64,000 nucleotides of DNA from Yersinia entomophaga (GTDB lineage: Bacteria; Pseudomonadota; Gammaproteobacteria; Enterobacterales; Enterobacteriaceae): assembly GCF_001656035.1 (NCBI RefSeq), contig NZ_CP010029.1:420410-484409 (forward strand), written 5' to 3'. The translations under genes were made by a program, and so were the position numbers. Shown piece by piece: positions 1 through 7,552 of this stretch. Every line of letters starts with the position of its first letter. Within the stretch, counting starts at the first letter, position 1. The notes under the pieces are model-generated. The model was not told the origin of the DNA and made no database searches. It saw nothing but the letters and a program-made list of their open reading frames with translations.

Positions 1-491
1 GTTGAAGTGTCGGAGAAGCATTTTCCTGAGGTCGGCTTTTGTGCAGCAGCCATGACAACGGCTTCGGTTTTGTCCAAATCCTGACAGAAACTTTCATGGA
101 ACTTATCGTATTTTATCCATAAAAAGTCGTCCTGATCCGGAAACAGATTAGCGGCTCCGGAAGGTAAATCGCGCAGTTGGAAAATACTGCCGAGACTTTC
201 GCCTTTATCCGGTGCAAAAGCGGCGACGTAAACCAGTCCTACTAGATTAGGTAAATGTCCAAGCTGAGAAATAACCATGCCACCGTAGGAGTGACCGACC
301 AGAATGGTCGGGCCCTGGAGCGAGGTGGCCAATTTTTCGGTGCGTTCCACATCGTCGGCCAGAGAGGTCAGCGGGTTTTGTACCGCGTACACCGGATAGC
401 CTTTATTATGTAAAGTCGGAATAATATGACGCCAGTGCGAACCATCGCCCCAGGCACCGTGTACCAACAAGATATTCGGTTTTGTCGTCAT
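1..491 (-). CDS. alpha/beta hydrolase, 3' end outside the window
   Basis: Only the N-terminal 163 or so codons are present; the gene runs off the left edge. The protein begins MTTKPNILLVHGAWGDGSHW, with the HG oxyanion-type motif near residue 11 and a GHSYGG nucleophile elbow near residue 70, which identifies an alpha/beta-hydrolase fold with Ser as the nucleophile. The acid and the catalytic His would lie in the missing part. The start at 491 has a GGGA box six bases upstream; an in-frame ATG at 503 lacks one. No signal peptide is visible, so it is probably cytoplasmic. Family members hydrolyse esters or act as haloperoxidase-like enzymes; the substrate cannot be told from the sequence. The gene is divergent from the CDF exporter at 886. 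Confidence 0.8.
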   Translation of the reverse strand, partial: MTTKPNILLVHGAWGDGSHWRHIIPTLHNKGYPVYAVQNPLTSLADDVERTEKLATSLQGPTILVGHSYGGMVISQLGHLPNLVGLVYVAAFAPDKGESLGSIFQLRDLPSGAANLFPDQDDFLWIKYDKFHESFCQDLDKTEAVVMAAAQKPTSGKCFSDTS

Positions 492-885
492 GTTGTGTCC
501 CATTATCAGAGTGCACTATAAAGTATGATAATCCGCGGCCCCTTGCCGCAATACCACACATCCATCAAAAGTATAGTTTAGATATGTGACTAATTGATGA
601 GGCAGGGCAAACTCGCGCATCGGTTTTAGCAATCTCATAACTCAATAAATTCGACTTACGAGCATTTAAAATCAAACGACTAGCATTGAAAACCCAGTCG
701 AAAGATAAATAATAATAATTATAAAACAATAATTTAACCTGTGGGTTAATTCTTAATTTAATTATCTTATTGATTTGTAATTATTCAATGTTGTGACAAA
801 CTATAAGATATAAATTATTAAAAACTTTATTAATTGTGCTGGTTTCCTGACTATTCATTAATATAAAACAATAGGTTGAGCCACC
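492..885. other. A+T-rich divergent intergenic region
   Basis: About 390 bases separate the hydrolase from the divergent CDF exporter. The part from about 650 to 880 is strongly A+T-rich, with runs of A and T, and presumably holds both promoters. I found no convincing ORF, tRNA or terminator. Long A+T-rich tracts of this kind can bind H-NS, but nothing in the sequence proves it. Confidence 0.5.
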
Positions 886-1824
886 ATGACTGCGCTAGCA
901 CACCCCGTTATCCCTCAGACCCAGGATACCCGACTCGAGCAGCAGATACTTCGACGCTCTATTTTCTGCACTTTGATTATTGCGGGGATGGGAATTGGTT
1001 TTGGTATTTTATGTGGGTCGATCTCGATTATTTTTGACGGCATGTTTTCGGCGTTAGATGCCGGTATGTGCAGTTTATCTCTACTGGTGTCACGTTTATT
1101 AGGACAGCCGAATAGCCGCCGTTTTCAATACGGCTTCTGGCATGTTGAACCCTTGGTACTGGCATTTAACGGCAGCCTATTGGCCTTTCTATGTCTTTAC
1201 GCCTTTGTAAATGCTATCAAAGGCATTACAGAGGGGGGCAGGGAGCTGGAATTAGGCTGGGCCATTGCGTATGCGTTAGCGGTCAGTATTTTCTGTTTTA
1301 CCATTTTCCTGAAGCAGCGCCGGTTAAATAAACAGGTGAAATCAGAGCTGATTGCGTTGGATACCAAAAGCTGGCTGATGTCTGCCTGCATCAGTTCTGC
1401 GCTACTGGTGGCTTTTCTGCTGTCCTGGAGTTTGGAAGGCACCGCCTATGAGTATCTGATTGTTTATACCGATCCGGCGGTGTTGGCATTGTTAACTTTG
1501 ATTTTGATTCCGGTGCCAATTAAAACTGTCATATCCGCCGTGCGCGAAGTACTACAAATGACGCCGGATACGCTTGATGCTTCTATCGAACGTATTATGG
1601 AACGCTTAATTCTGGAATACGGTTTCCTGGATTATTCCCATTATGCAACACGGGTCGGCCGAGGTTTATTTATTGAAATTCATGTGGTTATTCCGGAATC
1701 TATGGAAAATGATGGCGTACGGCGTTTTGATAAAATCCGCGATGAGATAGCTTTGGCGATTGGAGACCCCGGACCGCATCGCTGGCTGACAATTTCATTT
1801 ACCCGCGATTCTAAATGGCTGTAA
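886..1824 (+). CDS. cation diffusion facilitator (CDF) family exporter
   Basis: The 312-residue protein has about six membrane segments (residues 25-220) and a C-terminal cytoplasmic domain of about 90 residues, the CDF layout. The second segment carries FDGMFSALDAG, which matches the metal-binding D-x-x-x-D region of the family, followed by YGFWHVEP, which corresponds to the conserved YGYGRVEP loop. CDF proteins exchange protons for divalent cations (Zn, Fe, Mn) at the inner membrane. Metal choice cannot be read from these residues. The metal-binding positions differ from FieF and ZitB, so this is a distinct subfamily. It stands just before a magnesium-sensing riboswitch and its transporter, within a metal-ion block. 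Confidence 0.82.
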   Translation: MTALAHPVIPQTQDTRLEQQILRRSIFCTLIIAGMGIGFGILCGSISIIFDGMFSALDAGMCSLSLLVSRLLGQPNSRRFQYGFWHVEPLVLAFNGSLLAFLCLYAFVNAIKGITEGGRELELGWAIAYALAVSIFCFTIFLKQRRLNKQVKSELIALDTKSWLMSACISSALLVAFLLSWSLEGTAYEYLIVYTDPAVLALLTLILIPVPIKTVISAVREVLQMTPDTLDASIERIMERLILEYGFLDYSHYATRVGRGLFIEIHVVIPESMENDGVRRFDKIRDEIALAIGDPGPHRWLTISFTRDSKWL

Positions 1825-2103
1825 TTATTGTTTAGCCTTCAGGCGTTCTCCCCAAAATATCAACGAATGAAGAGGCTTTATTCTGTCGCACTATCTACGG
1901 GGGAATGGTTCTGCCAGATTCTATTATTATCCCGCCATTGGATATACATCGGTGAATTACGCTCGATTCCCGCAATCAATTTATATTAAAGATTATCTGA
2001 TGGCGCTGTATTGCTGTTTTTTTCTAAATATTTCTTAAACAACTGGCGAAAGCTGAGAACTTTTCAAAAAAGGCGTGCTTTAATCCCTGCGCAATAAAAA
2101 TGC

Positions 2104-2273
2104 AGTATCTCGTTTGGCGAGGCTCCTATACAAACACAGGTTACTGATCTGACGACATCGAGAGATGCCCAAGGTTAAGACAGGCTTTATCGGATTAAGG
2201 TTTAGCCCAAAGTAACTTCTGATGACTCTATCAGATACGTTGTATAGTGCTAAAACCTGGACGCGGAGATAGG
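2104..2273 (+). ncRNA. M-box (ykoK leader) magnesium riboswitch
   Basis: The stretch has the recognisable M-box core: GGCGAGGCTCCTATACAAA near 2117-2134 and a closing GTATAGTGCTAAAACC near 2242-2257. Pairings I can see support the fold: TATCTC (2106-2111) with GAGATA (2266-2271), CTATACAA (2126-2133) with TTGTATAG (2240-2247), GTTACT (2140-2145) with AGTAAC (2211-2216), a CATC-GAGA-GATG hairpin (2156-2167), and TCTGAT (2219-2224) with ATCAGA (2230-2235). M-boxes bind Mg2+ and switch off magnesium-uptake genes. It lies directly upstream of an mgtE-type gene, as expected. E. coli has no M-box; its mgtA leader is a different RNA. Confidence 0.92.
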
Positions 2274-2301
2274 CAGTCTGCACTCCCTCTTTGGTTACCG
2301 C

Positions 2302-2340
2302 CCCTATGCGATCACTGTTGAAGTCTTAACAGATATAGGG
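2302..2340 (+). promoter_or_regulatory. likely M-box expression platform hiding the mgtE ribosome binding site
   Basis: CCCTAT (2302-2307) can pair with ATAGGG (2335-2340), and CTGTT (2315-2319) with AACAG (2328-2332), giving a two-part stem-loop. The right arm is the Shine-Dalgarno sequence of the transporter gene, whose ATG begins at 2347. I see no T-run terminator between the aptamer and the gene. The simplest reading is translational control: Mg2+ binding would favour the hairpin and block initiation. The pairing is visible; the mechanism is inferred. Confidence 0.6.
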
Positions 2341-2346
2341 ACAATC

Positions 2347-3369
2347 ATGATTAACTCACTATCACACAATAATGCTCAGCTCAACACCAACGCCGATGTC
2401 TGCGAAGATGCATCCGTCGCGGCTTATATGAGCGATAATTTTATTACTATTTCTGAAAAACTGACCGCTAAGGAAGCCTGTGACTATTTGCTTTCTCAGC
2501 TTCAGACGGATGAAATTCCTTCTCAATTATTTGTCACCAGCGATGATTATCACCTGTGCGGCGTGCTGTCGGTAAAGAAGTTACTGCAATCCATCGAGCC
2601 GAACAGCCCGGTCGGCACCATGATGAACCAAACCTTTTTCCATGTTTCCCCTGACGATGAGCGTAATGATGTCGCGCATCTATTAAATAAAGGCGGCGTA
2701 GATGTGGTGCCGGTTTTGGTTAATCGGAATTTGGTTGGAGTATTGGGCGAAAAAGAAATTGCTCGTCTGATCGAAGATGAAAATACCGAAGATGCCCAGC
2801 GCCAGGGTGCCAGTTTGCCTTTGGATAAGCCTTATTTAAGTACCAGCCCGTGGGAATTATGGAAAAAGCGCTGTCCGTGGTTGCTGATGTTATTTGTGGC
2901 CGAAGCTTATACTGGTACGGTAATTAAAGCGTTTGAAGAACAGCTGGAAGCAGTTATTGCATTAGCATTCTTTATTCCATTGCTGATTGGTACCGGTGGT
3001 AACAGTGGAACGCAAATTACGTCTACTCTGATTCGCGCTATGGCATTAGGGGAAGTCAGTCTGCGTAATATCGGTAATGTGATCAAAAAAGAGGTCACGA
3101 CCTCATTAATGATTGCTGTCACCATCGGTGGTGCTGCCTGGATTCGCGCGTGGATTATGGGCGTGGGAATGGACGTTACGTTAGTCGTTAGTCTGGCATT
3201 GGTCGCTATTACTATTTGGAGCGCCTTTGTTTCATCCATTATTCCGATGCTGCTCAAAAAAGCCGGAATAGATCCTGCGGTAGTTTCAGCGCCCTTTATC
3301 GCCACTTTTATTGATGGTACGGGGCTGATTATCTACTTCAAGATCGCGCAAGTTGTTTTGAATATATAA
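2347..3369 (+). CDS. mgtE: short MgtE-type magnesium transporter (CBS pair plus membrane domain)
   Basis: The 340-residue protein has a tandem CBS domain (about 25-150) followed by a membrane domain of five helices (about 175-338), including LLIGTGGNSGTQ and the pore-region FIDGTGLIIYF, both typical of MgtE/SLC41 Mg2+ channels. Full-length MgtE proteins are about 450 residues and begin with a helical N domain of about 130 residues. That domain is absent here and no upstream frame encodes it, so this is the N-less subclass, not a broken gene. The ATG follows AGGGA by six bases. Expression should be controlled by the M-box at 2104-2273. The gene probably imports Mg2+ when the cell runs short. 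Confidence 0.9.
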   Translation: MINSLSHNNAQLNTNADVCEDASVAAYMSDNFITISEKLTAKEACDYLLSQLQTDEIPSQLFVTSDDYHLCGVLSVKKLLQSIEPNSPVGTMMNQTFFHVSPDDERNDVAHLLNKGGVDVVPVLVNRNLVGVLGEKEIARLIEDENTEDAQRQGASLPLDKPYLSTSPWELWKKRCPWLLMLFVAEAYTGTVIKAFEEQLEAVIALAFFIPLLIGTGGNSGTQITSTLIRAMALGEVSLRNIGNVIKKEVTTSLMIAVTIGGAAWIRAWIMGVGMDVTLVVSLALVAITIWSAFVSSIIPMLLKKAGIDPAVVSAPFIATFIDGTGLIIYFKIAQVVLNI

Positions 3370-3392
3370 CCAAAGAGTGGGTATGACGACGG

Positions 3393-3455
3393 AACGCTGC
3401 GCTTGTATATGAGTACAGAAATGGTCAATTTTCTGAGTACCAGTGCAGCGTTTTT
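3393..3455 (+). terminator. rho-independent terminator of the mgtE unit
   Basis: AACGCTGC (3393-3400) pairs with GCAGCGTT (3445-3452), followed by TTTTT. A nested GTAC/GTAC and AGAAA/TTTCT pairing fills the loop. It lies 25 bases after the mgtE stop codon. Confidence 0.75.
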
Positions 3456-3465
3456 AATAAAGATG

Positions 3466-3496
3466 TAGCCGCGGATAAATCAATTATTCGCGGCTA
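3466..3496. repeat. inverted repeat
   Basis: TAGCCGCG (3466-3473) and CGCGGCTA (3489-3496) form a perfect 8-base inverted repeat around an A+T loop, just after the mgtE terminator and about 95 bases before mgtS. There is no T-run, so it could be a second 3' structure or an operator. Confidence 0.5.
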
Positions 3497-3591
3497 ACGT
3501 AAAAAGGGATTGAGGAGGTGGTCATCGCAACATATTGTTTGGTAAAAATATTAAGGGGATTATTATAGATTAGATCAAACAAAGGTTTGTT

Positions 3592-3684
3592 ATGAATAAC
3601 ATGACGGTATTTATGTGGTTTCTTGGAATTATCAGCGTATTGGGTTTTGTGGCCATTTATATGAGTGCGAAATGGGATGAATAA
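3592..3684 (+). CDS. mgtS: small membrane protein MgtS
   Basis: A 30-residue ORF encodes one membrane helix. It begins MNNMTVFMWFLGIISVLGFV and ends AIYMSAKWDE. From memory, E. coli MgtS (31 residues, formerly YneM) has the same layout: a NVFM...LGII start, a GF-A-Y middle and a KWDD end. The match over nearly the whole length makes the call firm. In E. coli MgtS is made under low Mg2+ through PhoPQ and shields the MgtA importer from FtsH; it also acts on PitA. The ATG is preceded by AAAGG. Here it lies downstream of a riboswitch-controlled MgtE gene, not near mgtA. A TATTAT/TAGATT -10 lies near 3561-3575, but no clean PhoP box is visible. Confidence 0.88.
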   Translation: MNNMTVFMWFLGIISVLGFVAIYMSAKWDE

Positions 3685-3712
3685 CAGCAAAGGGTATGAT
3701 TTTGCCTAGAAG

Positions 3713-3752
3713 CATCCTTCCTGCAAAAAATGTAGGATGTGCAGGAAGGATG
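3713..3752 (+). terminator. strong stem-loop after mgtS
   Basis: CATCCTTCCTGCA (3713-3725) and TGCAGGAAGGATG (3740-3752) form a perfect 13-base-pair stem starting 28 bases after the mgtS stop. It is followed by a mixed sequence, not a clean T-run, so termination may be weak. It could also protect the short mgtS message from 3' decay. Confidence 0.65.
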
Positions 3753-3758
3753 AGCATG

Positions 3759-3777
3759 CTTAATGATTATCATTGTC
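3759..3777. promoter_or_regulatory. Fur box
   Basis: CTTAATGATTATCATTGTC matches the 19-base Fur consensus (GATAATGATTATCATTATC in this orientation) at 16 of 19 positions, including the whole AATGATTATCATT core. It lies about 85 bases upstream of the 62-residue membrane protein gene at 3861. Fe2+-Fur repression of that gene, and possibly of the CDF gene at 4195, is inferred. Confidence 0.75.
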
Positions 3778-3796
3778 AATGAAGTAAGTGAATAAG

Positions 3797-3844
3797 TATT
3801 TTATAAAATAAAGCAGGTAAAGCTCGGATTTATTTTATAAAATA
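3797..3844. repeat. two copies of a 14-base palindrome
   Basis: The perfect palindrome TATTTTATAAAATA occurs at 3797-3810 and again at 3831-3844, 34 bases apart, between the Fur box and the small gene at 3861. Each copy contains TATAAA or TAAAAT, so one could serve as a -10 element. Two identical palindromes about three helical turns apart also look like a paired operator. The regulator is unknown. Confidence 0.6.
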
Positions 3845-3860
3845 TACAAGGAAGGTGGTT

Positions 3861-4049
3861 ATGGTCTTTTATATTATCGGCATTCTTTATGCCACCTTTA
3901 TGATTTCTGTCGGTATTTACGAGATTAATCTGGATACGGGAGAAAGCCAGGAAACTTTTTATCGGATATTACTGGTGTTCTCAGGTAGCATAATAGTCGT
4001 TGCCTTTATATGGAGCCTGTTACATCGGCTGAAAGGCTCGAAAAAATAA
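3861..4049 (+). CDS. 62-residue two-helix membrane protein, function unknown
   Basis: The protein starts MVFYIIGILYATFMISVGIY, has a short acidic loop (NLDTGESQE) and a second hydrophobic helix (about residues 33-53), and ends in a basic tail, RLKGSKK. I do not recognise the family. The ATG at 3861 is preceded by AAGGAAGG at good spacing; a GTG at 3855 falls inside this box and is unlikely. A strong Fur box and twin palindromes lie upstream, and a CDF metal exporter lies 145 bases downstream on the same strand. A role in iron or other divalent metal handling is suggested by context only. Confidence 0.7.
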   Translation: MVFYIIGILYATFMISVGIYEINLDTGESQETFYRILLVFSGSIIVVAFIWSLLHRLKGSKK

Positions 4050-4194
4050 AGAGAAGAGGCTGCGCAAAAGTTAATCATTCGCATTTCTCTTATTAACTGA
4101 ATTACTAAAGTTAAAGCATCCGGCCTAGGGCGGGAGATTTTTTTATGCCCAAAATCGGTCGATGTAAATCCAGCCGTCGCTAAGTGAGTACGAC

Positions 4195-5622
4195 ATGCAA
4201 AATGAAAAACAAGACGTTGCCTTGAAGTCTATGGTGGCCAGCGGGTTACTTTCGGTTGGTAAATTTGTCGTGGGCATATTTACCGGTAGTATTGGTTTGA
4301 TTTCTGAGGGAATTCATTCTCTGACGGACTTTATTGCTACAACTATTACCTGGTGTGCGGTGCGCGTGAGCGATAAACCTGCCGATGAAGATCACCATTT
4401 TGGTCACGGAAAGGTCGAGAATATGGCGGCTCTGTTTGAGATTCTACTGTTGGTAATGGCGGCGGGCTGGATCGCCGTCGAGGCATGGAAACATTTCTGG
4501 GGGGAAACTCAGCCCATTATCGCTGCGCCAGCGGTTATTGCGACGTTGCTTATTGCAATGGTGATTGATTTCTACCGGGTTCGCGCGTTAAGACGAGTTG
4601 CAGCGGAAACAAATAGCGCTGCGCTAGAAGCCGGAGCGTTGCATTTTCTCTCCGATATGATGTCATCCGGAGTGGTGTTGCTGGGCATGGTATTTGTTTT
4701 ATTAGGCTATCCAAAAGCCGATGCGGTAGCGGCTATGGTAGTCGCGCTGTTTATTCTGGTGACGGCAATCAAATTAGGAAAACGCTCGTTTAATACCTTA
4801 ATTGATACCGCGCCCGAAGGAATACAGCACGAAATTACCGGTTCATTGACGCGTTTCCCGGAAGTGCTTGGCGTAGCTAAATGCCGGGTGCGCGATGCCG
4901 GAGCTATGCTATTTATCGAAGTGACTATCGTAGTATGCAGAACGTTATCTTTGGAACGTATCGATCGGTTAAAAAGGCATATTTCCGAACAATTGGTGGC
5001 GGATTATAGCGAGGCTGAAATAACCCTATTGGCTACGCCGAAGAAAAGAAGCGATGAAAATATGGCGACTCATTTACGGGTTATCGCCGCCAATAATGAC
5101 GTAGCCATTCATAATTTAACTTTGCAGCAGTTAACTAGCCATACCTGTATTAGCCTGGATTTAGAAGTGCCAGCGCATTTCAGCGTGACTCAGGCCGACG
5201 TGGTGGCTAAAGCGATGAAATCGGCTATCCGTAACGATTTGGGCAGAGAAACTGAAGTCGATATTCATATTGAACCGCAGATAAACTACTTGCTCAGCAC
5301 GGAAGATGTAGCGGAAGAAGAACTGACGATGATTAGCGAGGCTTTACAGCGTTTAACGCAGCAGGACAGCATTTTGCGAGGGATTCAGGATGTCAAAGCG
5401 CGAAATACCGACGTTGGTATCGTAGTCAGTTTCAATTGTATCGTGCTGCCTTTTATTTCTGTGATCAAGGCTCACACCGCCATCGATAATATCGAAATGA
5501 AGCTGCGCGCACTTTATCCCACCATTTCCCGCGTTGTGGGTTACGTTGAGCCGACACCGGTTAATCCTGCTCCGGCAATAATGGCCACCCCGATCCCCGT
5601 CGCTCCCGTGCCTACGACATAA
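4195..5622 (+). CDS. CDF family metal exporter with an extended C-terminus
   Basis: Residues 1-205 form a six-helix CDF membrane domain. Metal-site motifs are visible: EGIHSLTD (H-x3-D, helix 2), DHHFGHGKVEN in the loop, and GALHFLSDMM (H-x3-D, helix 5). H-x3-D at both sites is more like zinc-type than FieF-type members. The protein has 475 residues against about 300 for FieF. The extra part appears to hold three successive C-terminal-type alpha/beta units (about 210-290, 295-375 and 385-460) and then a Pro/Ala-rich tail (PTPVNPAPAIMATPIPVAPV). The cytoplasmic units normally dimerise and sense metal. It follows the Fur-linked 62-residue gene and may be co-transcribed with it. Confidence 0.87.
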   Translation: MQNEKQDVALKSMVASGLLSVGKFVVGIFTGSIGLISEGIHSLTDFIATTITWCAVRVSDKPADEDHHFGHGKVENMAALFEILLLVMAAGWIAVEAWKHFWGETQPIIAAPAVIATLLIAMVIDFYRVRALRRVAAETNSAALEAGALHFLSDMMSSGVVLLGMVFVLLGYPKADAVAAMVVALFILVTAIKLGKRSFNTLIDTAPEGIQHEITGSLTRFPEVLGVAKCRVRDAGAMLFIEVTIVVCRTLSLERIDRLKRHISEQLVADYSEAEITLLATPKKRSDENMATHLRVIAANNDVAIHNLTLQQLTSHTCISLDLEVPAHFSVTQADVVAKAMKSAIRNDLGRETEVDIHIEPQINYLLSTEDVAEEELTMISEALQRLTQQDSILRGIQDVKARNTDVGIVVSFNCIVLPFISVIKAHTAIDNIEMKLRALYPTISRVVGYVEPTPVNPAPAIMATPIPVAPVPTT

Positions 5623-5877
5623 AGTTCAGCAATTATTGCTGTGCATGGCTGTGTGCCGATGGCGCGTTTTACGCGATTAACCGTCAGACAGCCGATATTA
5701 TTCATGACGGTTTCTGGACAGGAAAGCGGTGACTAAAAGCGTCATTCTCGGCGGGCGATGGGAAATTGTGCAAACGAAGGGCGATACTGCGGCCATATTG
5801 TGGCATAATGCGCGCCGAATCACATATTTCTAATATTGATCTCCCCCTATTCAGTAATCCAATCGAGAGCAAGCTCT

Positions 5878-7473
5878 GTGCTAAGTACTAACAATATCAC
5901 CATGCAATTCGGCAGTAAGCCGCTGTTTGAAAACATCTCTGTAAAATTTGGCGGCGGCAACCGCTATGGTTTGATCGGCGCTAACGGCTGCGGCAAGTCA
6001 ACCTTTATGAAAATCCTCGGTGGCGATTTAGTACCGAGCGCAGGCAACGTATTCCTCGATCCAAACGAGCGTTTGGGTAAATTGCGTCAGGATCAGTTCG
6101 CCTTTGAAAACAATACCGTACTCGACACCGTGATCATGGGTCATGGCGAGCTGTGGGAAGTGAAAGAAGAACGCGACCGCATTTACGGTCTGGCCGAAAT
6201 GAGCGAAGAGGACGGCTATAAAGTCGCCGATCTGGAAGTTGCCTACGGTGAAATGGACGGTTACAGCGCAGAAGCCCGAGCAGGTGAATTATTACTTGGC
6301 GTAGGTATTCCGGTAGAACAGCATTATGGCCTGATGAGCGAAATCGCACCGGGCTTTAAACTGCGTGTGCTATTGGCGCAGGCGCTGTTCTCCAACCCGG
6401 AAATTCTGCTGCTCGATGAGCCAACCAACAACCTGGATATCGATACTATCCGTTGGTTAGAGCAGGTGCTGAACGAACGTAGCAGTACCATGATCATTAT
6501 TTCCCATGACCGTCACTTCCTGAACATGGTGTGTACCCACATGGCGGATTTGGACTACGGCGAACTGCGGGTTTATCCAGGTAACTACGACGAATATATG
6601 ACTGCGGCCACTCAGGCTCGTGAACGTCTGTTGTCTGATAATGCTAAGAAAAAAGCGCAGATTTCCGAGTTGCAGTCTTTCGTTAGCCGCTTTAGTGCCA
6701 ACGCCTCCAAATCTAAACAGGCGACTTCCCGTGCCCGTCAGATTGATAAAATTCAGTTGGATGAAGTTAAGGCCTCAAGCCGTCAGAACCCGTTCATTCG
6801 CTTCGATCAGGAAAAGAAACTGTTCCGTAACGCGCTGGAAGTGGAATCTATTACTAAAGGTTTCGACAACGGCCCGTTGTTTAAAAATCTGAAGCTGATG
6901 GTGGAAGTTGGCGAGAAGGTCGCGATTCTGGGCCAGAATGGTATTGGTAAAACCACTTTGCTGAAATGTCTGGTTGGCGAGACTGAACTGGATTCCGGCA
7001 GCGTTAAGTGGTCTGAAAATAGCAAAATCGGTTATTACGCGCAGGATCATGCCAGCGATTTCGACATTGACCTAACGGTCTTCGACTGGATGAGTCAGTG
7101 GAAACAGGAAAAAGACGACGAGCAGGCGGTTCGCAGTGTTCTGGGTCGTTTACTGTTTAGCCAGGACGATATCAAGAAGAAAGTTAAGGTGCTGTCTGGT
7201 GGTGAGAAGGGCAGAATGCTCTTTGGTAAGCTGATGATGGAGCGTCCAAATATTCTGATTATGGATGAACCAACTAACCACCTGGATATGGAATCCATTG
7301 AAGCGTTGAATATGGCGCTGGAAATGTATGAAGGTACTTTGATCTTCGTTTCCCATGACCGCGAATTCGTTAGCTCACTGGCGACTCGTGTGATTGAAAT
7401 GACTCCAGGCAAAATCCACGACTTTACCGGTAACTACGAAGACTATCTGCGTAGCCAAGGTATTCAGTCTTAA
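5878..7473 (+). CDS. ybiT: ABC-F family ATPase YbiT
   Basis: Two ABC cassettes are joined by a linker, with no membrane domain. Cassette 1 has GANGCGKST (Walker A) and [11 protein letters not shown] (Walker B); cassette 2 has [18 protein letters not shown] (signature) and [15 protein letters not shown] proteins act on the ribosome. YbiT is the enterobacterial paralogue, and the N-terminal [20 protein letters not shown] agrees closely with E. coli YbiT. I chose the GTG at 5878 because it gives 531 residues, against 530 in E. coli, and starts level with the E. coli protein. An upstream TTG at 5836 would add 14 non-conserved residues. The linker has the long charged helix expected between cassettes. 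It is a single-gene unit closed by the terminator at 7498. Confidence 0.95.
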   Translation: MLSTNNITMQFGSKPLFENISVKFGGGNRYGLIGANGCGKSTFMKILGGDLVPSAGNVFLDPNERLGKLRQDQFAFENNTVLDTVIMGHGELWEVKEERDRIYGLAEMSEEDGYKVADLEVAYGEMDGYSAEARAGELLLGVGIPVEQHYGLMSEIAPGFKLRVLLAQALFSNPEILLLDEPTNNLDIDTIRWLEQVLNERSSTMIIISHDRHFLNMVCTHMADLDYGELRVYPGNYDEYMTAATQARERLLSDNAKKKAQISELQSFVSRFSANASKSKQATSRARQIDKIQLDEVKASSRQNPFIRFDQEKKLFRNALEVESITKGFDNGPLFKNLKLMVEVGEKVAILGQNGIGKTTLLKCLVGETELDSGSVKWSENSKIGYYAQDHASDFDIDLTVFDWMSQWKQEKDDEQAVRSVLGRLLFSQDDIKKKVKVLSGGEKGRMLFGKLMMERPNILIMDEPTNHLDMESIEALNMALEMYEGTLIFVSHDREFVSSLATRVIEMTPGKIHDFTGNYEDYLRSQGIQS

Positions 7474-7497
7474 TTAATATCGATTAGCGCTGAAATT

Positions 7498-7535
7498 AAA
7501 AAAGGCTGGTGCAAATGCATCAGCCTTTTTGTTTT
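7498..7535. terminator. terminator shared by ybiT and moeB
   Basis: An AAAAAGGCTG...CAGCCTTTTT stem lies between the converging ybiT and moeB genes. A-runs on one side and T-runs on the other make it usable in both directions. Confidence 0.85.
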
Positions 7536-7552
7536 CTGGCGTAGCCTAACGC

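Noticed and set aside
1867..1992. 41-codon ORF between the CDF gene and the M-box
   Set aside because: No ribosome site and no family resemblance.
3527..3575. PhoP box upstream of mgtS
   Set aside because: One hexamer-like TGTTTG is present, but there is no second (T/G)GTTTA copy at the right 11-base spacing.
7095..7412. 105-codon minus-strand frame inside ybiT
   Set aside because: It lies entirely within a strongly conserved gene on the other strand.
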